DNA of 49,422 nt from an uncultured Pelagibacteraceae bacterium. Its GTDB lineage: Bacteria; Pseudomonadota; Alphaproteobacteria; Pelagibacterales; Pelagibacteraceae. The notes beneath the pieces are model-generated. The model was not told where the DNA came from. It saw nothing but the letters and a program-made list of their open reading frames with translations, and searched no databases. The stretch is from assembly GCA_902552035.1 (NCBI GenBank), contig CACDFC010000008.1, positions 1 to 49,422 of the forward strand, read 5' to 3'. Shown piece after piece: positions 25,178 through 33,770 of the stretch; the stretch's first letter is position 1, and each line of letters starts with the position of its first letter. The position numbers and the translations under genes are program-made.

Positions 25178-25555
25178 ATGAGAAAATATCTTTTAACAAT
25201 AATTTTAAGTTTACTTATCAGTACAGTTGCAATAGCACGAAGCACAGGATGCAAAAAAGGTAATTGTGAAAATGGTTTTGGAAAATGGGTTTATACAGAT
25301 AAAACTACTTACGAAGGTGAGTGGGTGGGCACGAAAAAAAATGGACAAGGAGTTGAAACCTGGCCAAACGGATACATCTATAAAGGTGAGTTTAAAAATA
25401 GCGAATGGAGCGGGGTAGGTATTTTAACTTTTCCTGATGGTTCAAATTATGAAGGCGAATGGGCGAAAGGTTTTATGAATGGAAAAGGAACTTTTACTTG
25501 GTCCGATGGAACCCAAAAAACTGGAATATGGAAAAATGGAAAGTTACAAGAGTAA
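25178..25555 (+). CDS. Exported MORN-repeat protein
   Basis: This 125-aa protein has a signal peptide (about 1-20, LLTIILSLLISTVAIA) and then about four MORN repeats of roughly 23 residues: YEGEWVGTKKNGQGVETW, YKGEFKNSEWSGVGILTF, YEGEWAKGFMNGKGTFTW and a final TGIWKNGKL. Such repeats form beta-hairpin sheets used in protein or lipid binding. Cys25 and Cys30 in GCKKGNCENG may form a disulfide at the start of the mature domain. Its stop codon is directly followed by the ATG of the next gene, so the two are translated together. Bacterial MORN proteins have no fixed role; an envelope scaffold is inferred. Confidence 0.75.
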   Translation: MRKYLLTIILSLLISTVAIARSTGCKKGNCENGFGKWVYTDKTTYEGEWVGTKKNGQGVETWPNGYIYKGEFKNSEWSGVGILTFPDGSNYEGEWAKGFMNGKGTFTWSDGTQKTGIWKNGKLQE

Positions 25556-26107
25556 ATGTCAAAAGAAAATTTTTTAAATAAAATAAAATATCTACCTGAG
25601 ACAACAAAACAGTTTGGTGGTTTGGTAATAATAATTTTAATCATATTATCATCTTTTTATGCTTTAAACATAATGTTCGGTGGAGGTGATGAACTCGTTA
25701 AAAAAATGAAATTAGAGGAAGAAAGAATTGCAAAAGAAAAAAAATTAAGTGAATTAATATCTAAATTACCTTCAGGAATATTGGTAACTTTTGATGGCAC
25801 AGATCATTACAAGTTAACAGATGAAGTTTATGAACAAGTATGTAAAGCAACAAAATTAATTCCACAACGTGCAATTATGGGGGCAAATTTTTTAAATTTT
25901 AGAGCACATGAAATTTACACAATTAATGGGAATAAAATTGATGAAACATTTGTTAAATGGGACGAGGAAAAAAATAAGTGTTTTGCTGGTTTTACAGTAA
26001 GTGGAAATAATGTTGGAGTTGATGAGTCAATAACTGTTAGTGGTGAGGCATTAAGTTTTTTAAGTACAGGAATTGATACAAGGGTTTATTATATTAAAAA
26101 TTTTTAG
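25556..26107 (+). CDS. Single-pass membrane protein of unknown function
   Basis: This 183-aa protein has a short cytoplasmic N terminus, one transmembrane helix at about residues 20-44 (GGLVIIILIILSSFYALNIM), a charged coiled-coil-like stretch (LVKKMKLEEERIAKEKKLSE), and a globular periplasmic domain of about 110 residues ending with VYYIKNF. Two cysteines, in QVCKATKL and NKCFAGFT, could form a disulfide. The gene begins immediately at the stop of the MORN gene. No family is recognised; it may partner the MORN protein in the envelope, since both would lie in the periplasm and are translationally coupled. Confidence 0.7.
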   Translation: MSKENFLNKIKYLPETTKQFGGLVIIILIILSSFYALNIMFGGGDELVKKMKLEEERIAKEKKLSELISKLPSGILVTFDGTDHYKLTDEVYEQVCKATKLIPQRAIMGANFLNFRAHEIYTINGNKIDETFVKWDEEKNKCFAGFTVSGNNVGVDESITVSGEALSFLSTGIDTRVYYIKNF

Positions 26108-26146
26108 GAGGAAAGTAACAATATTATGGATTTAATTTTGTCTTAA
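26106..26146 (+). other. Possible leader mini-ORF with strong ribosome-binding site
   Basis: AGGAGGAAAG at 26106-26115 is followed by ATG at 26126 and a six-codon frame, MDLILS, ending at a TAA at 26144-26146. It lies 24 bases before the ATPase start. The Shine-Dalgarno is strong but the spacing of about 14 bases is long. It may be a remnant or a leader peptide; no hairpin supports attenuation. Confidence 0.25.
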
Positions 26147-26170
26147 TTTCATATAACTTGATTAAAATTT

Positions 26171-27199
26171 ATGTCTGAGCCAGTAATCAAATGTGAAAAT
26201 GTATATAAAATTTTTGGAGCAAATGCTGAAAAAATGCTTCAAGACTCAAATGGTAAAGTTGATGCAAAAACATTCCAAGAAAATGGATGTATAGTTGGAG
26301 TAAACAACGCTTCTTTTGAGGTTTCAAAAGGAGAGATGTTAGTTGTTATGGGTTTATCTGGTTCAGGTAAATCTACTTTATTAAGATGTATCTCAAGATT
26401 GACAGATGCAACAGGTGGAAAAATTTTTATCGAAGGTCAGGACTTGTTACAATTAAATAATAAAGACCTTATAGACCTTAGAAGAAATAAAATGGGAATG
26501 GTTTTTCAAAGCTTTGCTTTACTTCCACATAAAACAGTTGTTGAAAATATAGCTTTTCCTCTTCAAATTAAAGGAGTCAAAACAGAAGAAAGTATTAACA
26601 AAGCAATGGATATGGTTAAACTAGTTGGTCTTGATGGTAGAGAAAACTATTTTCCTAGGGAACTTTCAGGAGGACAACAACAAAGAGTAGGTATTGCAAG
26701 GTCTTTAGCAGTTGAACCTGATATTTGGTTTTTAGATGAGCCTTTTTCAGCTTTGGATCCGTTAATTAGAAAAGAGATGCAAGACGAGTTTTTAAGACTT
26801 CAAGACAAGTTACAAAAAACAATTATGTTTATTACACATGATTTTGATGAGGCTTTAAAACTTGCAGACCGAATTGCAATTATGAAAGATGGTATAATTG
26901 AGCAGCTAGATACACCTGCTAATATTGTTTTAAACCCTGCTACGGAATATGTCAGAAAATTCACTGAAGAAGTGCCAAGAGAAAAAGTTTTATTAATTAA
27001 AGATGTCATGGATTTATCAAAAGATGATTTAGGTGATTTAAAGGTCTCAAAAGATGAAATCATTGAGAACGTTGCAGAAAAAATTCTTACACAAGAAAAA
27101 TCAGTTGCTGTAGTTGATAATAATAATAAAATTATAGGCTCTATAAATCCAACCAAAATAATCAATACAGTTTTTGGAGGAAGAAAAAATAACAATTAA
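26171..27199 (+). CDS. tmoW: ABC transporter ATPase, TMAO system
   Basis: This 342-aa protein is a ProV/OpuAA-type nucleotide-binding subunit. Walker A is GLSGSGKST (about residues 62-70), the signature is LSGGQQQR, Walker B is DIWFLDEP, and the switch His is in FITHDFDEA. The extra N-terminal insert VDAKTFQENG and the C-terminal portion after residue 270 (a CBS-like remnant) fit the quaternary-amine uptake class. It drives uptake with TmoX and the permease that follows three bases later. It is separated from tmoX by three unrelated genes and about 1.5 kb, so its expression may be uncoupled from the binding protein. The substrate is inferred from tdm/tmm. Confidence 0.88.
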   Translation: MSEPVIKCENVYKIFGANAEKMLQDSNGKVDAKTFQENGCIVGVNNASFEVSKGEMLVVMGLSGSGKSTLLRCISRLTDATGGKIFIEGQDLLQLNNKDLIDLRRNKMGMVFQSFALLPHKTVVENIAFPLQIKGVKTEESINKAMDMVKLVGLDGRENYFPRELSGGQQQRVGIARSLAVEPDIWFLDEPFSALDPLIRKEMQDEFLRLQDKLQKTIMFITHDFDEALKLADRIAIMKDGIIEQLDTPANIVLNPATEYVRKFTEEVPREKVLLIKDVMDLSKDDLGDLKVSKDEIIENVAEKILTQEKSVAVVDNNNKIIGSINPTKIINTVFGGRKNNN

Positions 27200-27202
27200 A
27201 TT

Positions 27203-29356
27203 ATGGAACTTTTAAAGAAATATCCAAAAACTTTTCAATGGTTATTCTTATTAATTGTATTCTTTGCTTTGTGTTTTGGGATTGATGTTCCTGAAACATA
27301 TAAGTTTATTAGGGGTCAAGCAGAATTTGTAAAGGATCCTAATCAAAGCAGCTATGTATTCTTAGGTAAAGAAGTTAGATATTATGCTTTTGATGTCTTC
27401 TGGAGATTACCACCACTACTCGGGTGGTTACCTATTTGGATAAATGATTCATTATTTTTCATAATGAATGAATGGATGCCAATTGAGGTTTGGAACGAAG
27501 ATACTCAAGAATTTAAAAGTCGTCCAGTAGTTTTACAAATCAGCAGAAATTTAACTGCCTTTATGACCTTTTTGATAGAATTAATAAGAGAGATTCTATT
27601 AGGAGGTCTCGAGACCATAGTTGCATTTACTAGTTGGGATTGGATAGACAAAAACCCATGGGCTGAACTACCAGGATTACCTTGGACTATTGTTGCGGCA
27701 GGTGCAGCATTACTTTCTTATAAGCTAAGCGGCAAAGGTCTAGCTTTGTTTGCAGGTTTAACTATGATTTACATTTCTGTATTTGGTCAATGGAAACCAT
27801 CTATGCAAACCCTCTCATTTATTTTAGTTGCTGCTCCATTATCGTTTATTTTTGGTTTAGGATTAGGGATAGCAGCTTTTAAAAGCAAACGTGTAGAAAA
27901 AGCTTTATATCCATTACTACTAGTGATGCAGACAATGCCACAATACGCTGTATTAGTTCCCGCATTGGTTCTTTTTGGTGTAGGTGATCATGCTGCTGTT
28001 ATTATAACTATGGTGGTAGCGATACCACCAATGATATTATTAACTCTATTAGGTTTAAGAGCAGTGCCACCAGAGGTTATTGAAGCAGGTAGAATGAGTG
28101 GATGTAGTAATTTTCAATTGATGTTTAAAGTATTAATTCCAACTGCTAGGAGAGATATTTTAATTGGAGTAAATCAAGTCATCATGGTGTGTTTTTCGAT
28201 GGCAGTTATTTCAGCTTTTATAGGAGCAAAAGGTTTAGGATTTAATTTACTATTAGCATTAAACCAATTAAATATTGGATTAGCTCTAGAGGCAGGCTTA
28301 TGTATTAGTTTAATTGCAATTCTTCTAGATAAAATGTCTTTAGCATGGGCAAATAAACAAACAGATTATTTTGGCAATCTTACCTTTTATCAAAGAAACA
28401 AAAATCTTTTATTTTTTGGTGTTATATTCGTTATTGGAATAATACTAGCTTATATTGGAACTTTTTTATTCAAAGATACTTTCAATTATTTATTTGAAAT
28501 TCCACACAACAAAGGAATATCGACTGCTGATTTTTGGAATAAAGGAGTAGATTGGATTTTTGAGACTTTCTTTGTATATATCAAAGCATTCAATACATGG
28601 TTGATACAAGATGTACTTCAACCGATGAGAGCTTTGTATTTAAGAATGCCCGCAATTGCTACTATAGTTTTAGTTGTGGGTGCAGGATATTTAATTGGTG
28701 GCTTACGCTCAGCATTGGTAGTTTGTGCTTTAACTTTATTTATAGCATTTAGCCCATGGTGGGATAGAGCTTTAGTCACAACATATATGGCAACTTTTGG
28801 AGTTATTGTTTCGTGTGGCATTGGATTTACGGTAGGAACCTTATGTTTCCAAAACAAACATTCAGCAAACTTTATGCTAGGTGTTTGTGATATTTTTCAA
28901 ACATTCCCGTCTTTTGTATATTTAATTCCAGTAATGATGTTGTTTGGCATAACAGATACATCTGTGCTTATTGCGGTTATAGTTTATGCAACGATACCTG
29001 CCACAAGGTACACAATTGAAGGATTAAGAAGTGTTCCAGCTGGTTTACATGATGCAGCCACTATGTCGGGTGTAAATAAATTTCAAAGGTTGACCAAAAT
29101 AGAGTTTCCTTTGGCATTTCCGCATATGATGCTTGGTATAAACCAGACGATTGTGTTTGCTTTATTTATGGTAATTATAGGTGCATTTATTGGTACAGAA
29201 GATTTAGGTCAATATATTTTAAAAGCATTATCAGACAAAAAAGGTGCAGGAATTGGATTAACACTTGGTATCTGCGTAGCTTTTATAGCTTTGATATTTG
29301 ATAACTTAATTAGAGCTTATGTCCAAAAAAGAAAAAAACACTTAGGTATTGATTAA
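27203..29356 (+). CDS. tmoV: Double-length permease of the TMAO ABC transporter
   Basis: This 717-aa protein contains two ProW/OpuAB-type permease domains in tandem. The ATPase-docking loops are PPEVIEAGRMSGCSNFQLMFK (about residue 290) and PAGLHDAATMSGVNKFQRL (about 610). Each lies in a five- or six-helix unit, with a long N-terminal segment of about 180 residues that includes extra helices. Fusion means one polypeptide could serve as both permease halves, instead of a homodimer, as seen in SAR11-type quaternary-amine transporters. The ATG is three bases after the ATPase stop. It converges on tmm with a seven-base gap and no terminator. TMAO specificity is inferred. Confidence 0.85.
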   Translation: MELLKKYPKTFQWLFLLIVFFALCFGIDVPETYKFIRGQAEFVKDPNQSSYVFLGKEVRYYAFDVFWRLPPLLGWLPIWINDSLFFIMNEWMPIEVWNEDTQEFKSRPVVLQISRNLTAFMTFLIELIREILLGGLETIVAFTSWDWIDKNPWAELPGLPWTIVAAGAALLSYKLSGKGLALFAGLTMIYISVFGQWKPSMQTLSFILVAAPLSFIFGLGLGIAAFKSKRVEKALYPLLLVMQTMPQYAVLVPALVLFGVGDHAAVIITMVVAIPPMILLTLLGLRAVPPEVIEAGRMSGCSNFQLMFKVLIPTARRDILIGVNQVIMVCFSMAVISAFIGAKGLGFNLLLALNQLNIGLALEAGLCISLIAILLDKMSLAWANKQTDYFGNLTFYQRNKNLLFFGVIFVIGIILAYIGTFLFKDTFNYLFEIPHNKGISTADFWNKGVDWIFETFFVYIKAFNTWLIQDVLQPMRALYLRMPAIATIVLVVGAGYLIGGLRSALVVCALTLFIAFSPWWDRALVTTYMATFGVIVSCGIGFTVGTLCFQNKHSANFMLGVCDIFQTFPSFVYLIPVMMLFGITDTSVLIAVIVYATIPATRYTIEGLRSVPAGLHDAATMSGVNKFQRLTKIEFPLAFPHMMLGINQTIVFALFMVIIGAFIGTEDLGQYILKALSDKKGAGIGLTLGICVAFIALIFDNLIRAYVQKRKKHLGID

Positions 29357-29363
29357 TTCTAGA

Positions 29364-30695
29364 CTATTTATCTAAAAAAGTTTTTGAAGAATCATCCATA
29401 GCAGTGGACCATGGGGTATGATGAATAGGAGCAACGGAACCAGTTACTGGAGATGAAAAAGATTTATTTCTATAAGTTGAAATGTCTTCTACTTTATGAT
29501 GTTCCCACTCTTTAAAATGCTTTCTTATTAATTCAAAATCAATTTTTGGATAATCTGACATTTCATAAAGTTCTTTTGTATATTCTGTCTGAAAATCAAT
29601 CATTTGGTCTGGATTCTCTAATTTTTCTTCCATTGATACCCATTTGTTTATATCTTTTTCAATCTCTTTATCATTAGGTATTTTAATTTTTTTCATTATC
29701 ACATCTCTTGCATACCATGCTTGGCAGTCAAACATATTAAATGTATGAAATTGATCCTGCATTCCAAGATATAAGAGTTTATGATTATCTTGCCAAACAA
29801 TACCTTTATATAATTTAGGTGGGTATAGTCTATTTCTTGTTTTCAATTGCAAATCTTGCTCTAAAAATGGAAAATGATGTAAGTATCCTGTACATAAAAT
29901 TACAACATCAGTTTCTTGTTCGGTGCCATCTTTAAAAAATGCTTTCTTACCTTCAAGCCTATCTAAATAATGAACTTCTTTCATTCCATTCGGCCATTTA
30001 AACCCCATAGGATTATGTCTATATCCTATAGTCACGCTCTTAGCGCCATACTTATTACATTGAAGAGCAACATCTTCTGCTGAATAACTACTACCTAATA
30101 CAACTATATTTTTACCTCTAAACTCTTCTGCGTCTCTAAAATCGTGAGAATGCATAATCCTCCCAGGAAAAGAACTCATACCTTTGTATTCAGGTATATA
30201 AGGTACAGAGAAGTGTCCTGTTGATACTACTACATAATCAAAATTATCTTTTAAGATTTTGTTATTAACTTTATCTTGGTAGCTTACCTCAAACTTATCA
30301 TTTTTATAAATTGTGTTAACTACTCTTGTATTAAATTTAATTTTATCTTTTAAATTTCCTTTACTAACTCTAGCAATGATATAATCGTACAAAACTTCTC
30401 TAGGAGGAAATGACGGTATAGGTTTGCCAAAGTGTTCATCAAATGAGTAATCAGCAAATTCCAAACATTCTTTTGGTCCATTGGACCATAAATATCTGTA
30501 CATGCTATTATGCACAGGGTCTCCGTATTGGTCAGAACCTGTTCTCCAGCTATAATTCCATAATCCACCCCAATCTTCTTGTTTTTCAAAACAAACTATT
30601 TCTGGAATTTTATTTCCTTTATTTTCTGCCTGTTCAAAAGACCTTAACATCGACAAACCACAAGGCCCGGCTCCTATAATAGCTACTTTAGTCAT
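29364..30695 (-). CDS. tmm: Trimethylamine monooxygenase (flavin-containing)
   Basis: This 443-aa protein is a bacterial flavin-containing monooxygenase. The FAD fingerprint is IIGAGPCGLSML (residues 6-17), followed by CFEKQEDWGGLWNYSW. The FMO signature FPGRIMHSHDF is complete, and the NADPH fold is VVLGSSYSAEDVA. Length and the extended DWGGLWNYSWRTG block match Tmm of Methylocella and SAR11. Tmm oxidises trimethylamine to TMAO with NADPH and O2. The gene converges on the TMAO permease and is next to the TMAO catabolic cluster, which supports the substrate. It starts 160 bases from the divergent gpsA-like gene. Confidence 0.92.
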   Translation of the reverse strand: MTKVAIIGAGPCGLSMLRSFEQAENKGNKIPEIVCFEKQEDWGGLWNYSWRTGSDQYGDPVHNSMYRYLWSNGPKECLEFADYSFDEHFGKPIPSFPPREVLYDYIIARVSKGNLKDKIKFNTRVVNTIYKNDKFEVSYQDKVNNKILKDNFDYVVVSTGHFSVPYIPEYKGMSSFPGRIMHSHDFRDAEEFRGKNIVVLGSSYSAEDVALQCNKYGAKSVTIGYRHNPMGFKWPNGMKEVHYLDRLEGKKAFFKDGTEQETDVVILCTGYLHHFPFLEQDLQLKTRNRLYPPKLYKGIVWQDNHKLLYLGMQDQFHTFNMFDCQAWYARDVIMKKIKIPNDKEIEKDINKWVSMEEKLENPDQMIDFQTEYTKELYEMSDYPKIDFELIRKHFKEWEHHKVEDISTYRNKSFSSPVTGSVAPIHHTPWSTAMDDSSKTFLDK

Positions 30696-30814
30696 TTATT
30701 ATCTATAATTTAAATTTATTTGCTTATTTTACTAATAAAATGATGAAATTTAAAATAAAATAATTAATCTTTATAAAAGTTATCGAATATTATTTCTTCA
30801 CGTATATGTTGTAT

Positions 30815-30836
30815 TTATTAACTAAGTTGTTAATAA
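30815..30836. repeat. Inverted repeat upstream of the gpsA-like operon
   Basis: TTATTAAC (30815-30822) is mirrored by GTTAATAA (30829-30836), with an internal symmetric centre AACTAAGTT. It lies 19 bases before the gpsA-like ATG in the 160-base divergent gap with tmm, the right place for a repressor site. A chance AT-rich palindrome is quite possible. Apart from this the gap contains no gene. Confidence 0.35.
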
Positions 30837-30855
30837 TTTTTGATACTTAGCTGAT

Positions 30856-31812
30856 ATGAAAAATATTTTAGTAATTGGTGGTGGGGCAATGGGTTCTGCG
30901 TTTACAATACCATGCTTAGAAAATAATAATAAAGTTACTATCACAGAACCTTATAGTAAAAATTTTATCAAAGACTTATCATCAAAAAATAAATTTCACT
31001 CTAGTTTAAAAATTAACCTTCCAAAAAAGTTAAAATACAAAAAATTTTCTAACGAACTATTAAAACAAAAATTTGATTTAATTGTTATAGCTTTAAGTTT
31101 AGCCGGGATTGATTTTATAGGTAAATATCTTAGAGATAGCAAAACAAAAGCTAAAATTCTGGTTCTTACAAAGGGATTGAAATATGAAAAAAAGAGAAAA
31201 AAATTACTGACAATTTCTGAACAATTAAAAAATAATTACGGCCTAGTAAACATTTCGGTATTAAAGGGACCATGTTTAGCAAAAGAACTTGGAAGAAAAA
31301 AACAAACCAGTGTAATTATCGCTAATAAAAATATAAAGATTGCTAAGTGGATTGGTAAATCTATTGCAACAAAATATTATTTGATTGAATTTTCAAAAGA
31401 TGTAATCGGTGTTGAAGTTTGTTCAGCTATAAAGAATATCTATGCTATGATTATTGGTGCTGGACAAAGTTTGAATACGTCTTCTAGTTTATTTCAAAGG
31501 TCGATAAATGAAATGAAATATTTTACAAAATATTTTAAAGGCAAAGAACCTACAACTTTAGGATTAGCGGGAGTTGGTGATTTATATGTAAGTACAGCTG
31601 GAGGCCGAAATAGTAAAATGGGAAGTTATTTGGGTAAAGGATACACTTATAAAGCTGCTAAGAAAAAATTTATGTCAAAAGATACAATTGAAGGAGAGCA
31701 ACTTATTAGAGAAATAGGACCTTTTGTGTTAAAAAAAATTAAAAAAAACAATATTCCCTTAATGAATAATTTAATTAGAACTATACTAAATAATAAAATA
31801 CTTAAAATTTAG
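30856..31812 (+). CDS. gpsA: NAD(P)-dependent glycerol-3-phosphate dehydrogenase-like protein
   Basis: This 318-aa protein has the GpsA fold. The N-terminal Rossmann motif is VIGGGAMGSAF (residues 5-15), and LKGPCLAKELG is the substrate-facing block, with Cys where most GpsA have Ser. The catalytic lysine lies in VCSAIKNIYAM, and GLAGVGDLYVSTAGGRNSKMG is the conserved C-terminal binding block. It interconverts dihydroxyacetone phosphate and glycerol-3-phosphate for phospholipids. It starts the operon that continues with an alcohol dehydrogenase 12 bases later, which is not a typical gpsA setting, so a paralogue with another hydroxy-acid substrate is possible. It has no clear ribosome-binding site. 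Confidence 0.72.
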   Translation: MKNILVIGGGAMGSAFTIPCLENNNKVTITEPYSKNFIKDLSSKNKFHSSLKINLPKKLKYKKFSNELLKQKFDLIVIALSLAGIDFIGKYLRDSKTKAKILVLTKGLKYEKKRKKLLTISEQLKNNYGLVNISVLKGPCLAKELGRKKQTSVIIANKNIKIAKWIGKSIATKYYLIEFSKDVIGVEVCSAIKNIYAMIIGAGQSLNTSSSLFQRSINEMKYFTKYFKGKEPTTLGLAGVGDLYVSTAGGRNSKMGSYLGKGYTYKAAKKKFMSKDTIEGEQLIREIGPFVLKKIKKNNIPLMNNLIRTILNNKILKI

Positions 31813-31824
31813 TTTATATATAAT

Positions 31825-32982
31825 ATGAAATTTAATTGGAATTACCCAACAACGGTTTGGGTAGGAGAGAACAGAATAAAAGATTTAGTTGATGGTTGTA
31901 TTAATTTACAAATAAGTAAACCTTTATTTGTTACTGATAAAGATCTGGTAAATTTACCTTTTATTATAAAAATTATATCTGAAACTAAAAAAAAGCTTAA
32001 AGAATTAAATGTCTTTTCAAATTTTTCAGGAAATCCAATTGGTGAAAATGTTGAAGAAGGAGTAGATGTATTTAAAAACAAATCTTGTGATGGTGTAATC
32101 GCAATAGGCGGAGGAAGTGCTCTTGATGTTGGAAAAGCTATCGCATTTATGTCTTGTCAATCAAGACCGATATGGGATTTTGAAGATATAGGAGATTATT
32201 GGAAAAGAGCAAATAATGACAAGATTGCTCCTATAATTGCCGTTCCAACTACTGCAGGCACTGGCTCTGAGACTGGAAGAGCATCAGCAATAATAAATAA
32301 AAAAAATGGAGTAAAAAAAATAATTTTTCACCCTAAATTTTTACCTTCAATTGTAATACTAGATCCAGTTTTGACGATAGATCTTTCTCCTAGATTAACG
32401 GCGGTCACTGGTATGGATGCGTTAGCACATAATCTTGAAGCATTCTGTGCTCCAGGCTTTCACCCAATGGCCGATGGAATATCAATTGAAGGGATGCGAC
32501 TAATTAAAAAATCATTAATAACTGCATTTAAAGATGGAAAAAATTTAGAAGCTAGATCGGATATGTTGGCTTCAGCAAGCATGGGGTCTACTGCATTTCA
32601 AAAAGGTCTTGGTGCAATTCATTCTTTAAGTCATCCAATAAATGCACAATTTAATATACATCATGGATTATCAAATGCGATTTTTATGCCCTATGTACTT
32701 ACATATAACAAAAGTGCTATAGAAAAAAGAATAATGTCTATTTGTGATTATCTAGATTTAAAAAAAGATTTTAAAAGTTTTTTGAATTGGATATTAGAAT
32801 TAAGAAATGAATTAAATATTCCGCATAAACTATCTGAAGTAATCAATGAAGATCATTTTGATTTACAATTATTGTCTAAAATGGCACTTGAGGATCCTTC
32901 AACATCCACTAATCCAATAAAACTTCAACTTGAGGATATGAAAAAATTGTATCAGCAAAGTTTTAAAGGCGATTTATTTTAA
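31825..32982 (+). CDS. Iron-containing alcohol dehydrogenase (group III)
   Basis: This 385-aa protein has the whole Fe-ADH layout. The NAD motif is GGGSALDVGKAIA (about residues 95-107), with PTTAGTGSE following. The four metal ligands are placed as in FucO: Asp198 and His202 in GMDALAHNLEAFC, His266 in GLGAIHSLSHP and His280 in NIHHGLSNA. It oxidises an alcohol or reduces an aldehyde in the cytosol. A SAR11 homologue has been proposed to act on methanol or other short alcohols; here it is next to glutathione synthesis genes and the C1 island, which would fit formaldehyde or methanol handling. The substrate is not determined by sequence. Its stop overlaps the next start by one base. Confidence 0.88.
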   Translation: MKFNWNYPTTVWVGENRIKDLVDGCINLQISKPLFVTDKDLVNLPFIIKIISETKKKLKELNVFSNFSGNPIGENVEEGVDVFKNKSCDGVIAIGGGSALDVGKAIAFMSCQSRPIWDFEDIGDYWKRANNDKIAPIIAVPTTAGTGSETGRASAIINKKNGVKKIIFHPKFLPSIVILDPVLTIDLSPRLTAVTGMDALAHNLEAFCAPGFHPMADGISIEGMRLIKKSLITAFKDGKNLEARSDMLASASMGSTAFQKGLGAIHSLSHPINAQFNIHHGLSNAIFMPYVLTYNKSAIEKRIMSICDYLDLKKDFKSFLNWILELRNELNIPHKLSEVINEDHFDLQLLSKMALEDPSTSTNPIKLQLEDMKKLYQQSFKGDLF

Positions 32983-33770
32983 TGAAAAAAATATTAATTG
33001 TTGAAGGGAATTTAAAAGAAGAAAACCAACAATTTACAAACGTAGGTATTAAAACACATACAGAAAGTTTGAAAGATAGTATTTCTTATTTTACGACTGA
33101 TTTAGAGATAGATGTTGCCAATCCATCCTCTGATCCAAATATATTTAAGAATTTAAAAAACTTAAACGAATATGACGGACTTATTTGGGGTGGAAGTAGT
33201 TTAAATATTTATAATAATACGATTGAAATAAGAAGACAAATTGATTTTATGAAAGAGTGCCAGAATAAAATTAAAAAAATGCTTGCAATTTGTTGGGGGA
33301 TGCAAGTTGCTGTTACTGCGGCTGGAGGAGAAGTAAAAAAATGTGAAAAAGGAACACATAGAGGTATAGCTCACAAAATTAAGATTAACGAGAGTGGATT
33401 AAAGCATGCACTATATAAAGACAAAAATAATGATTTTAATACACCAGCATTTAATTTTGATGAAGTGTCAAAAATACCGGAAAATTCAATTATTTTATCT
33501 TCGAATTCGATAAATAGCATACAAGGATTAAACTTTAAAATTAAAGATTGTGATATTTGGGGGATACAATACCACCCTGAAATTTCATATGATAAAATGA
33601 TAAGATTAATACACTTTAGAACCGATAGATTGATCGATAAAAAAGCGTTTAAAGATCAAAATGAAATCAACAATCATGTTCAAATGATTGAAAAGGAAAA
33701 TAAAGTTTCTAATAAAAATTTACGAATGATGGAATTAAGAAATTGGCTAAATTATTTAAATGAAAATTGA
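32982..33770 (+). CDS. Class I glutamine amidotransferase-like protein
   Basis: This 262-aa protein is a class I glutamine amidotransferase (GATase1) domain alone. The triad is intact: nucleophile Cys104 in LAICWGMQ, His198 and Glu200 in IQYHPE. The N-terminal half has LIWGGSS, the usual glycine loop. It lacks a synthetase partner domain; the about 60-residue C-terminal tail is helical and charged. GATase1 domains also occur in gamma-glutamyl hydrolases and in amino-acid N-acyl transferases. It overlaps the Fe-ADH stop by one base and the gshA-like gene by 11 bases, so it is translated with the glutathione genes and might act on gamma-glutamyl compounds. That is inference; the reaction is unknown. 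Confidence 0.75.
   Translation: MKKILIVEGNLKEENQQFTNVGIKTHTESLKDSISYFTTDLEIDVANPSSDPNIFKNLKNLNEYDGLIWGGSSLNIYNNTIEIRRQIDFMKECQNKIKKMLAICWGMQVAVTAAGGEVKKCEKGTHRGIAHKIKINESGLKHALYKDKNNDFNTPAFNFDEVSKIPENSIILSSNSINSIQGLNFKIKDCDIWGIQYHPEISYDKMIRLIHFRTDRLIDKKAFKDQNEINNHVQMIEKENKVSNKNLRMMELRNWLNYLNEN

Noticed and set aside
26800-27195. 131-aa minus-strand frame with hydrophobic stretches
   Set aside because: Antisense to the tmoW ATPase; the ATPase motifs are unmistakable and the hydrophobic stretches follow from its codons.
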